A stretch of 6,473 bases of DNA from Promethearchaeota archaeon (GCA_030615145.1 JAUWZT010000198.1:1-6473), one strand, 5' to 3'; counted from the stretch's first letter, positions 1 through 6,064 are shown. The notes: generated by a model from the letters alone, not told the origin. Translations and numbers: made by a program.

Positions 1-805
1 AAAATCCATCAGGTATGGTATTACCCGGAAAAAACTTAATAACATCTCTAGGAGTCCATTTTGATCCTGTATAGAATAACCCTGTTATCTTTTCCATAAA
101 TTTATCAACATATTGATTTAAAACAGATTCAGGTTTGATACCAAAATGATTCCTAGTGTGTCGTCTTAATAGATAAGCAATAGCATCGGCTATTTGCACG
201 CCCTTATGAATTTTGGAGTCTCCAATAAAAGGCGTTTCAATTACATTCTCAGGCTGTTCCCCCCCGCCTGTACCGTAAAGCATATATTGCTCTATTTCAG
301 CTCTCCGCTTATTATCTTCTTCATCGCCTACCCGATCCATTACAATTAATATATATTCTTCCTTATACCTTTTACGTACTAAAATATATCGATGCAAGCG
401 CTCCACTAGTAGCTTAAATGCCCAACTTGCCATGTCTTCCTTATAAACTGAATAATATTCATCTTTCGGAATGATTACAGCTATAACTTTACCATATAAA
501 TGTGAAATAAAGTCATAGATCTGTCCTAAAATTCGCATCTGAGTCTTAAAATTATCCTTAATTGTTTCATAATAATTTAAACCACTTGTGATTTCCTTAG
601 CATGGATTTCAAATTCCACCGGAATATTACCTTGAAAATCTTTATTCTTTACTTGATCCCAAATCTCAGCTCTCAATAGTTTAATATTATCGATTAGGAA
701 TGGAATTCCTTTTTCATGCATGATAAATGCTACTAAAACATAGAATTTATTATTAATGTCTTTTAAGTCAGGATTTCCCGATTCATCAATATATGCAAAG
801 TACAT
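1..805 (-). CDS. DUF3800 family protein, predicted RNase H-fold nuclease-like, 3' end cut by window edge
   Basis: Reading leftward from ATG at 805, the frame stays open for 268 codons to base 1 without a stop, so the C-terminus is missing. Residues 2-11 read YFAYIDESGN, the hallmark start of DUF3800 (first beta strand, acidic D7 and E8). Other expected landmarks are a histidine/lysine/glutamate stretch EIHAKEI at 66-72, a hydrophobic strand ending in an acidic residue (ILIVMDR, D157), and the late motif HKGVQIADAIAY at 200-211 (Q204, D207). D7, D157 and D207 are the probable metal ligands of an RNase H-like fold, inferred from the family pattern. The biochemical activity of DUF3800 proteins is poorly defined. 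They are widespread and often lie in mobile or defence-related regions. The gene starts 20 bases after the RNase III-like gene and has a strong AAGGAG nine bases before ATG, as expected for the second cistron of an operon. Family assignment is firm; substrate is unknown. Confidence 0.88.
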   Translation of the reverse strand, partial: MYFAYIDESGNPDLKDINNKFYVLVAFIMHEKGIPFLIDNIKLLRAEIWDQVKNKDFQGNIPVEFEIHAKEITSGLNYYETIKDNFKTQMRILGQIYDFISHLYGKVIAVIIPKDEYYSVYKEDMASWAFKLLVERLHRYILVRKRYKEEYILIVMDRVGDEEDNKRRAEIEQYMLYGTGGGEQPENVIETPFIGDSKIHKGVQIADAIAYLLRRHTRNHFGIKPESVLNQYVDKFMEKITGLFYTGSKWTPRDVIKFFPGNTIPDGF

Positions 806-814
806 TGTTTGCTT

Positions 815-820
815 CTCCTT
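815..820 (-). promoter_or_regulatory. Shine-Dalgarno of the DUF3800 gene
   Basis: The minus strand reads AAGGAG nine bases before the ATG at 805, inside the 20-base gap after the upstream stop codon. It fixes the start of the DUF3800 gene. It is the only strong ribosome-binding site in the window, which fits an internal operon cistron whose leader is supplied by the RNase III-like gene upstream. Confidence 0.8.
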
Positions 821-825
821 ACTTC

Positions 826-1542
826 TTATTGGATTAGTGGTACTATCCTAAGTAAAACCTCTAATCCAAACTCCAGAAATATAACTCCTAAAATAGATTC
901 AACTAAAGTTCCCTTCTCATGAATTATTGTCTCAGGTTTAATACTTTCTTGTTCTGGAAATTTAAATCTGTTAAGTCGGCATCCATACAGTTCCCATTGA
1001 TCACAAAATTTTGCCAAATTGAGATTAGATGCTACCTCCTTCCTTTTTTCAGTGAGTTTACCCGCATTAGATAAGGAAGAATCCCATAATAGTTGGATAA
1101 TTGCTAAATCAAGAGCCGAATCCCCAATTAAAGCTAGAACATCTGCTGCATCTCCTGAACTTGCTAATTCAAACAATTCTTCCTCCTTTAATGGTCTATT
1201 TGGATTAATATTAAAATGGGTATTCAAATCTTCAAAAATATTGCGAATACTCGGTCTTGACAATGCAAACATAACTAATTCTGGAGTCGTAAACTTTAAC
1301 CGAAATAAAGCCTCTAATTTGGGGATAAGAATCTTTTCAATCTTTTCCATTCGCTCAAGTAGATGATCTAATTCATCTAAATATCTCTGTCTCTTCATAT
1401 GTTTGCTAGTTTGATCATTAGGAATACGTTCCTTCTCACTTTGCATATAATCTCGTAACATTTGAGTCTTTCTAGTTAAACCAATTGCGTTCCATTTTAA
1501 TTTTTCTTTCATAATCATCAGATTTTCTTTTGATAGATACAT
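826..1542 (-). CDS. Divergent RNase III-domain protein with N-terminal helical extension
   Basis: This 238-residue protein has a charged, probably alpha-helical N-terminus (about 1-72) followed by an RNase III endonuclease-like domain (about 73-236). The signature region is DVLALIGDSALDLAI (134-148), corresponding to the ERLEFLGD helix of classical RNase III. A later helix TLVESILGVIFLE (212-224) corresponds to the DTVEALIGGVFLD helix. By my hand alignment to E. coli RNase III, D45 is kept (D141) and E117 is kept (E215). E38 becomes D134, E41 becomes A137 and D114 becomes T212. Residues about 100-130 look like an insertion before the signature helix. There is no dsRNA-binding domain, and the protein ends soon after the second metal helix. 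It could be an active divergent enzyme, a dsRNA-binding pseudo-nuclease, or one half of a heterodimer. It lies 20 bases upstream of the DUF3800 gene. Start choice is uncertain: ATG at 1542 is the longest, but the TATA-like box close to it would favour the ATG at 1518 or 1512 (M9, M11). Confidence 0.75.
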   Translation of the reverse strand: MYLSKENLMIMKEKLKWNAIGLTRKTQMLRDYMQSEKERIPNDQTSKHMKRQRYLDELDHLLERMEKIEKILIPKLEALFRLKFTTPELVMFALSRPSIRNIFEDLNTHFNINPNRPLKEEELFELASSGDAADVLALIGDSALDLAIIQLLWDSSLSNAGKLTEKRKEVASNLNLAKFCDQWELYGCRLNRFKFPEQESIKPETIIHEKGTLVESILGVIFLEFGLEVLLRIVPLIQ

Positions 1543-1548
1543 AAAATT

Positions 1549-1559
1549 ATATTAATAAA
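1549..1559 (-). promoter_or_regulatory. Possible TATA box of the RNase III-like/DUF3800 operon
   Basis: The minus strand reads TTTATTAATAT just 6 bases before the ATG at 1542. If it is an archaeal TATA box, transcription would begin near 1527, downstream of that ATG. Translation would then start at the ATG at 1518 or 1512 with almost no leader. No Shine-Dalgarno precedes any of the candidate starts. The word is AT-rich enough to occur by chance. Confidence 0.35.
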
Positions 1560-1580
1560 TCTAATTATCCTTTTTTCTGT

Positions 1581-1594
1581 GAAAAACTAAAAAA
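1581..1594 (-). terminator. T-rich archaeal-type terminator after the DEAD-box helicase
   Basis: About 80 bases after the helicase stop codon the minus strand reads TTTTTTAGTTTTTC, two T runs with no strong GC hairpin. Oligo-T tracts of this kind end transcripts in archaea. It lies in the 131-base gap between the helicase and the RNase III-like gene and argues that these are separate transcription units, although read-through is possible. Confidence 0.4.
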
Positions 1595-1622
1595 GTTATT
1601 CCCTATTCATGTATCACGAATA

Positions 1623-1669
1623 AAATTTGAAGTTCTTTTTTTTAAGAAATAGGTATTACGTTCAAATTT
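1623..1669. repeat. Nested inverted repeat in the helicase/RNase III-like gap
   Basis: AAATTTGAA at 1623-1631 pairs perfectly with TTCAAATTT at 1661-1669. Inside it, TTCTT (1633-1637) pairs with AAGAA (1644-1648) around a T6 loop. It begins 4 bases after the helicase stop codon on the minus strand, so it would fold at the 3' end of the helicase mRNA and could stabilise that end or help termination. The stems are nearly all A-T and therefore weak. Confidence 0.35.
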
Positions 1670-1673
1670 AGCT

Positions 1674-2825
1674 TTAGTAAAAGGGGTTATGATATTGAGT
1701 ATTTTCTTGTCGAGAAAAAATGGTTTTTTCCTTAATTTCCTTATCGATCAATCCTTCGATGTGACAAAGATATTCGTATTCGTCTTTTAAACAGAGCGTA
1801 ATTGCAACTCCGCGTTTATTCATGCGAGAAGTTCTGCCAATTCGATGGACATAATTTTCGGGGTATTTTGGAATGTCGTAATTGAAAACATGCGAAATGT
1901 TATTGATATCCAAACCTCTAGCTGCAACATCTGTGGCAATAAGTAGGTTAATCTTATGCGCTTTAAAAGCTTTTAAAATTTTTTCTCTTTGAAATTGAGA
2001 CAAGTCTCCAGAAATGAGATCCACCTTATATATGAAATTATCTAACGATTTTAACCTCTTGGTCAACCAAGACGCAGTTCTTTTCGTGTTCACGAAGACC
2101 AGAAGGTGTTCTGGTTTTTCTCTCCTCAGTATTTTAAGGAAAGTTTTTAGTTTATCTCCATATCTGTCAATCAGATAATAGAACTGTCTTGTATTTCCAA
2201 CAGTCAAATTATCTCTGCTTAAGTTTAAAAATTCGAAACTATTTTTCGAATATTTTTTCACTAATTCTCTGATTCTGTTGTCAAAAGTTGCAGAGAAGAG
2301 CATAAATTGGTAATCCGAATGAATTTGATTTAAAATGTATTTCACATCTGGAGCGAAACCCATGTCAAACATTCTATCAGCTTCATCAACGACAACAAAC
2401 CTAATTTCATTTAATCTTAACTTTCTTCTTTTGTACAAATCAATTATTCTTCCTGGAGTTCCAATGATAATACTTATGCCGTTTTCTAGTTTATTTATTT
2501 GATTATTTATAGAAACTCCGCCATAAATCGGATATGCTTTTACTCTAGAATCTCCTAAATCTCTAACTACTTCGTATATTTGATTTGCTAACTCTCTGGT
2601 TGGGACCAAGATTAAAGCTTCATTACGCGTAAATTTAAGGCTTTCTATTATTGGAAGTATAAAAGCTAATGTTTTGCCACTACCCGTTCTCGCTTGAGCC
2701 ATTATGTTTTGGCCCTTTAAGATTAGAGGAATAGCTTTTAGTTGGACAGGCGTGGGTTTATCTATGTTGATTCTTTTTAACGCGTTAGCGTTATGTTTGT
2801 TAATTCCTAATTCTGTAAAGTTCAA
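1674..2825 (-). CDS. DEAD-box ATP-dependent RNA helicase
   Basis: This 383-residue protein is a complete minimal helicase core of two RecA-like domains that unwinds or remodels RNA using ATP. The motifs occur in order: Q motif with F3 and PTPVQ (24-28), motif I ARTGSGKT (45-52), Ia PTRELA (75-80), GG (102-103), Ib TPGR (123-126), II DEAD (147-150), III SAT (178-180), IV LVFVNT (242-247), V ATDVAARGLD (297-306) and VI HRIGRTSR (327-334). Every catalytic residue looks intact. Only about 45 residues follow motif VI, with no basic or RNA-binding extension. The start is TTG at 2825: an in-frame TGA lies four codons upstream, the first internal Met falls after the Q motif, and F3 of the Q motif requires this start. 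A weak AGTGA lies shortly before it. Likely roles are RNA folding, ribosome assembly or decay. The downstream RNase III-like gene makes a link to RNA cleavage possible, though not shown. Confidence 0.95.
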   Translation of the reverse strand: MNFTELGINKHNANALKRINIDKPTPVQLKAIPLILKGQNIMAQARTGSGKTLAFILPIIESLKFTRNEALILVPTRELANQIYEVVRDLGDSRVKAYPIYGGVSINNQINKLENGISIIIGTPGRIIDLYKRRKLRLNEIRFVVVDEADRMFDMGFAPDVKYILNQIHSDYQFMLFSATFDNRIRELVKKYSKNSFEFLNLSRDNLTVGNTRQFYYLIDRYGDKLKTFLKILRREKPEHLLVFVNTKRTASWLTKRLKSLDNFIYKVDLISGDLSQFQREKILKAFKAHKINLLIATDVAARGLDINNISHVFNYDIPKYPENYVHRIGRTSRMNKRGVAITLCLKDEYEYLCHIEGLIDKEIKEKTIFSRQENTQYHNPFY

Positions 2826-2955
2826 TTTATTTGTTCACTAAAAAATCTTTATTTTCTCACTCTATTTCAAGTATTATAATTATTTGTGAAAGATAAACTT
2901 TTCTAAAATTCTAATTTTTGATATAAACAGTTCATCGGTTCGATTTAAGATTAAT
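2826..2955 (-). promoter_or_regulatory. Intergenic region with probable helicase promoter
   Basis: This 130-base gap separates the methyltransferase stop from the helicase start. On the minus strand it holds TATA-like words GTTTATATC (about 2917-2925) and ATTATAATA (about 2872-2880). The second would place transcription start about 20-25 bases before the TTG, leaving room for the weak AGTGA. A small AT-rich inverted repeat, GATTTAA at 2942-2948 with TTAAATC at 2956-2962, overlaps the methyltransferase stop codon. No open frame worth calling was seen. Confidence 0.4.
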
Positions 2956-5139
2956 TTAAATCTGAAATACGGCTTTTTTAGTTAAAATATCCAGTTTAAT
3001 TAATTTTGCGTGGATAAAGGTTCTAACCTTCTCAGGAGTTATTTTTGGGTTGTTGAATACCAAATCTTGTACTACGGTATGATATTTCTGGCTCTTTTTT
3101 GCCAATTTTCTATGGAGGTCATTCTGTTCGTCGTATAATGGTATTGGAAAAGAGAAAGGTCTTTTATGAATGTGCCTACTCGATTTTATGAGCTTAATGT
3201 TTTTCGAAAGTATTAAAGAATTGAAAATTGCCGATAGATAATGCGCCTCGTTCTGTGAATCGGTGGAATAGTAGTAATTTTCTGAACAAATGATTATTTC
3301 CTTTTCTTCGTTATCGATAACTGCCGATTTCAGACGGGAACCACTTGCGTTGTATACGACAATATATTGTTTGTTATTAATTTGTTTCGTTAATTTATTC
3401 CAATAATTCAAATTTGAAAAAAGATTATCGATTTCGCTAGTTTCTCCTTTGTTTTTTTGGTAAAATTCATTGAGTTCATCGTAAAATTCTATAGCTCTTG
3501 GGTTATTCCTAAGGAAGGTCTCATCGAATTCAAAATTCTCGTTAATTGGCAAAAAAACATGTTTAAATCGCTTTATACAGAATGGAATTAAATCTTTGTT
3601 TAAAAAAGCCTTAAAATTGAATTTGCTTTCAATTTTTTTATTTTGAAAATAATACCTCCAATTTTTCTTAGCGCGTAATTTAATGTCAGGATCGGAAGAA
3701 ATCTGGAGATATTTTTCATTTTCCTCGTCTATTTTAAAAAAAACAAGCGCCCGAGGCACTAAAGTCGCCCCTTGAAAGAATTTACGCCTGTATTGACTTT
3801 CTGAAAGCGTATTTAAGAAATTTAGATCTTGTTCGGGTAAGATAATTTTTGCTCCCTTCTCGTCAAACTCTAAGCTAGAGTAATTTGTTACCCGTTGAAG
3901 TTCAAGAGCGTTATCGTAAATTTTAGTTTTAATTGGGTATTTTTCGGAAATTGGAATTTCCGAATTTATTCCAATATATTTCGCTTTTAGACAGATATGC
4001 TCTACGTTAAAGAAATAATTGTTTGGAAAATCCCATATTTCAATCTTATTAAAAACTGAAAACGCGCGGAACTTATAGCAGTGATCCCCGTTTAAAATGC
4101 TCTTAGTAAGAACAAAGAATATACTCCCTCCAATTTTTAAGAATGTTAGAGGTATCGCGTAAAAAAAAATTGCTGCTAGTTCAATGTGGGTGATATATTG
4201 ACTTTGGGGCTTAATTCCTAACGTTTCAGATAGCGTTCTAATCTTTATTTGGTACGCTTTATTGAAAATGTCTTTATAAGTTAACCAAGGAGGGTTCCCA
4301 ATAACTAAGTCAAACGATTGATAAATCTCCGATAAATTTACCTTTAAGTTTTCTTTGTTCTGGTCGGGAAAAAGAGCGTCTAATAGAAAAATATTTATTT
4401 TTGGGAGTATATCATTTTTTGCATTGTAATAATCGAAAAGTAACAATAATATATTTACCTTAGCTGTTAAGGTTGCTAATAGGTTAATATCAAAGCCGTA
4501 TATATTTTCAATCGCATCAAATTTTACATTTTTTTTAACATTGGAATTGAGAATTTTAATAATAATCTCTATTAAAAAACCACCAGAACCGCACGAAGGA
4601 TCTAAAATCCTTACTCCCATTTGGTAAAAATCGTCAATCATTTTTTTAGCAAGTTCAGGTGGAGTATAGAATTCTCCTAATTTGTGCCTTGTTATAATAA
4701 AGAAAACTTGCTGATACAATTTTTGGAAGAGATCATGACAAGCAAAACGAGAATCTTTTAATAATATGTGTATCTGGTTAATAACATCTTTTTTGAGATC
4801 TGGACAAAAAAAATATTTTAATTCACTTAAGTTATGATCCTGATAAAATTTTTTAAGATTTTCTTTTCCTTGAGCGTTTAATTTTCTCACTACTAAAAGC
4901 TTTAGAATCAGTGCGAAGTAGGAATGTTTTAGAAAAAGAGAATGATCAATATCTTTACCATAAATGCGCTTAAAAATCGATTTCCAAAGCTGATATTTCT
5001 TTTGGAACTCTAATTCGTCTAATTTCGCTTGCTTTTCCAGAAAATTTGTGATTTCGTTATAAATGTCTGAACCTATTCCAAATAGTTCAGAAATTTTTTT
5101 TGAATCAATTATTTTTTCTACTTTTTCGTTCTCAACCAT
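2956..5139 (-). CDS. N6-adenine DNA methyltransferase, type I/Eco57I-like (gamma class)
   Basis: This 727-residue protein should transfer a methyl group from S-adenosylmethionine to adenine N6 in a specific DNA sequence. A helical N-terminal region (about 1-150) leads into the catalytic domain: motif X GEFYTPPELAKKMI (155-168), motif I ILDPSCGSGGFLIE (178-191, SAM binding), motif II acidic residue in YGFDIN (D217), and motif IV DLVIGNPPW (277-285, catalytic NPPW). Motif X before motif I is the gamma order. The region after about 400 is probably the target-recognition part. Its end, with YYYSTDSQNEAHYLSAIFNS (622-641) and a later FSFPIPLYD (662-670), resembles the C-termini of type IIG and type I-like adenine methylases. 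I see no PD-(D/E)xK, HNH or helicase motif in it. No endonuclease or specificity subunit lies nearby, so it looks solitary. It may be regulatory or protective, or the remnant of a restriction system. ATG at 5139 is the only start, because an in-frame TAG lies one codon upstream. Confidence 0.9.
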   Translation of the reverse strand: MVENEKVEKIIDSKKISELFGIGSDIYNEITNFLEKQAKLDELEFQKKYQLWKSIFKRIYGKDIDHSLFLKHSYFALILKLLVVRKLNAQGKENLKKFYQDHNLSELKYFFCPDLKKDVINQIHILLKDSRFACHDLFQKLYQQVFFIITRHKLGEFYTPPELAKKMIDDFYQMGVRILDPSCGSGGFLIEIIIKILNSNVKKNVKFDAIENIYGFDINLLATLTAKVNILLLLFDYYNAKNDILPKINIFLLDALFPDQNKENLKVNLSEIYQSFDLVIGNPPWLTYKDIFNKAYQIKIRTLSETLGIKPQSQYITHIELAAIFFYAIPLTFLKIGGSIFFVLTKSILNGDHCYKFRAFSVFNKIEIWDFPNNYFFNVEHICLKAKYIGINSEIPISEKYPIKTKIYDNALELQRVTNYSSLEFDEKGAKIILPEQDLNFLNTLSESQYRRKFFQGATLVPRALVFFKIDEENEKYLQISSDPDIKLRAKKNWRYYFQNKKIESKFNFKAFLNKDLIPFCIKRFKHVFLPINENFEFDETFLRNNPRAIEFYDELNEFYQKNKGETSEIDNLFSNLNYWNKLTKQINNKQYIVVYNASGSRLKSAVIDNEEKEIIICSENYYYSTDSQNEAHYLSAIFNSLILSKNIKLIKSSRHIHKRPFSFPIPLYDEQNDLHRKLAKKSQKYHTVVQDLVFNNPKITPEKVRTFIHAKLIKLDILTKKAVFQI

Positions 5140-5270
5140 TCTCTATCAAGTATAAAATCCCAATCAAATATATCTTCAGAATTAGAGTTGTTATCTATCT
5201 TTTGCTCTATAAATAGAGCTTCAATTCTTTCCTTCTTTCGTATTTTTTTGCCTACTGTGTTTTCTTTCAT
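5118..5270 (-). CDS. Possible 50-residue small protein overlapping the methyltransferase start
   Basis: An ATG at 5270 opens a 50-codon frame ending in TAG at 5118-5120, overlapping the methyltransferase by 22 bases in a different frame. The N-terminal half is strongly basic (KKIRKKER at 8-15) and the C-terminal half is acidic and aromatic (SEDIFDWDFI at 31-40), followed by WLRTKK. This charge split is more protein-like than random AT-rich sequence, but I recognise no family and no helix-turn-helix. The overlap would allow translational coupling to the methyltransferase, where a controller or small partner protein could sit. Only a poor GAG precedes the ATG, at overly short spacing. Alternatively this is just leader sequence of the methyltransferase gene and the frame is chance. 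Confidence 0.4.
   Translation of the reverse strand: MKENTVGKKIRKKERIEALFIEQKIDNNSNSEDIFDWDFILDREWLRTKK
5166..5173 (-). promoter_or_regulatory. Possible TATA box for the methyltransferase
   Basis: The minus strand reads ATATATTT centred 30 bases before the ATG at 5139. With usual archaeal spacing this would start a nearly leaderless methyltransferase transcript near 5143. It lies inside the candidate small open frame, so the promoter and translation-coupling readings compete. Confidence 0.35.
5204..5219. repeat. 7-bp inverted repeat, operator-like
   Basis: GCTCTAT (5204-5210) and ATAGAGC (5213-5219) are perfect inverted arms separated by AA. The element lies about 65-80 bases before the methyltransferase ATG, upstream of its possible TATA box. 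A two-base spacer suits a protein-binding dyad better than an RNA hairpin. It contains CTATAAATAG and so also resembles a TATA word. It could be an operator for autoregulation of the methyltransferase unit. Confidence 0.4.
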
Positions 5271-5367
5271 CTCTAACAAAATTTTTACATATTTCTGACT
5301 TAAAGATTAATATCTCCGAAAAATACTAATATATTATCTATAAAATATAAAATAAAAGTTTGTTTAC
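5271..5367 (-). promoter_or_regulatory. AT-rich gap: terminator-like T-rich run and possible promoter
   Basis: After the stop of the coiled-coil gene the minus strand runs CTTTTATTTTATATTTTATA (5340-5359). This could act as an oligo-T terminator for that gene, as a TATA region for the next unit, or both. Farther on, AATCTTTAAG (about 5298-5307) is another weak TATA-like word before the small frame at 5270. No gene is seen in this gap. Confidence 0.3.
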
Positions 5368-5916
5368 TTACTTGCCGCGCATAAATGACGGGAGCATTAA
5401 GCTAAAAATTTCTGCTATTTTTCTTAACTTAGCAGCTTCCTTAATTATAGTAATAATTAAAACCGATTTTTCAAGTTCTTCCTTAACTAATGAACCACCC
5501 GAGTAAATAGCTTCTTCAGAATTGAAAACTAACAAATACCTAACGTTAGGATTGTTTATAATCCTTACTCCAGAGGTTACTTTTAGGTCATCGTATATTT
5601 CTTGAAAAGCTTTTGGAATGCTACCTCTATCGTTACTAATTATTAAAATTGGAATTCCTTTCTGCGTTAACTTCTTTACCATATTAGCGTAGAATCTATC
5701 GATCTTAGGCGAGACTATATTTAACTGTTGTTTTGTTGAGGTAATTAGATTAATTAAACGCTCGTTAATTATATTCTTGCCTTTAGGACCCCCTGAAGAT
5801 TCCAAGTTTATCATTCCTACTAGCGATAAAACTTTACTCTCTAAGCTTTGAACTTCTCTTCTAAGACGGTCGTTATCAACCCGGAGTTCGATAATTCTAT
5901 CAGACAAATCTATCAA
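5368..5916 (-). CDS. Coiled-coil protein with degenerate phospholipase D-like half-domain
   Basis: This 182-residue protein begins with a heptad-like coiled coil (about 3-34, with LRVDNDRLRREVQSLE at 11-26). A Gly-rich linker (SGGPKGK, 41-47) and one alpha/beta unit follow (about 50-178). That unit resembles half of a phospholipase D fold, with strands LNIVSP (65-70), IPILIISN (88-95), VRYLLVFN (125-132) and a terminal IYSGGSL (137-143) where active PLDs have the GSxN segment. The H, K and D of the HxK(x)4D motif appear to be V125, Y127 and N132, so catalysis is unlikely. Archaeal TrmB-type regulators use such inactive PLD-like domains as effector or dimer modules. This protein lacks a winged-helix DNA-binding domain, so calling it a TrmB regulator would overreach. 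The coiled coil suggests dimerisation. The start is TTG at 5916, preceded directly by TAG; the first Met is residue 34, after the coiled coil. Function unknown. Confidence 0.75.
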   Translation of the reverse strand: MIDLSDRIIELRVDNDRLRREVQSLESKVLSLVGMINLESSGGPKGKNIINERLINLITSTKQQLNIVSPKIDRFYANMVKKLTQKGIPILIISNDRGSIPKAFQEIYDDLKVTSGVRIINNPNVRYLLVFNSEEAIYSGGSLVKEELEKSVLIITIIKEAAKLRKIAEIFSLMLPSFMRGK

Positions 5917-5952
5917 CTAATCTTTTATAATTTTAATTTTTAATATGAATAA

Positions 5953-5961
5953 TTTTATATA
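5953..5961 (-). promoter_or_regulatory. TATA box for the coiled-coil/PLD-like gene
   Basis: The minus strand reads TATATAAAA, a near-ideal archaeal TATA box, centred about 41 bases before the TTG start. It predicts a transcript beginning near 5930 with a leader of about 14 bases. A second TATA-like word, ATTATAAAAG at about 5923-5932, is too close to TTG 5916 to serve that start. Confidence 0.45.
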
Positions 5962-6031
5962 ATTTAAAATAATTAGTCCTCATTGATAAGTATTAATAAA
6001 ACAAGAAACTATTTTAAATAATTAAACAGGA

Positions 6032-6039
6032 TTAAAATA
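6032..6039 (+). promoter_or_regulatory. Possible TATA box for the membrane-protein gene
   Basis: TTAAAATA is centred close to 29 bases before the ATG at 6065, so the transcript would be leaderless or nearly so. An AGGA (6052-6055) nine bases before the ATG is an alternative, weak ribosome-binding signal. Together with the box at 5953-5961 it makes the 148-base gap a divergent promoter region. Confidence 0.35.
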
Positions 6040-6064
6040 TTAATACAATTTAGGACAAAGTCTA

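Noticed and set aside
1019..1366. A 115-codon open frame on the plus strand
   Set aside because: It lies fully antisense inside the RNase III-like gene, is low-complexity and Ser/Asn-rich, and has no recognisable motif or ribosome-binding site. It is a shadow frame.
826..2825. A true bacterial- or eukaryote-type Dicer gene split by frameshift
   Set aside because: The helicase is a complete DEAD-box protein with its own stop, and the RNase III-like gene has its own start. No continuous frame or shared domain order supports a broken fusion.
2956..5139. A BREX PglX or type IIG enzyme with fused nuclease
   Set aside because: The protein is only 727 residues, far shorter than typical PglX, and I found no PD-(D/E)xK-like motif in the N-terminal 150 residues. 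No other BREX-type genes are present.
5118..5270. The small frame as a frameshifted N-terminus of the methyltransferase
   Set aside because: The methyltransferase begins with an ordinary N-terminal helical region at its own ATG, with an in-frame TAG one codon upstream. Nothing in the small frame looks like a missing methyltransferase segment.
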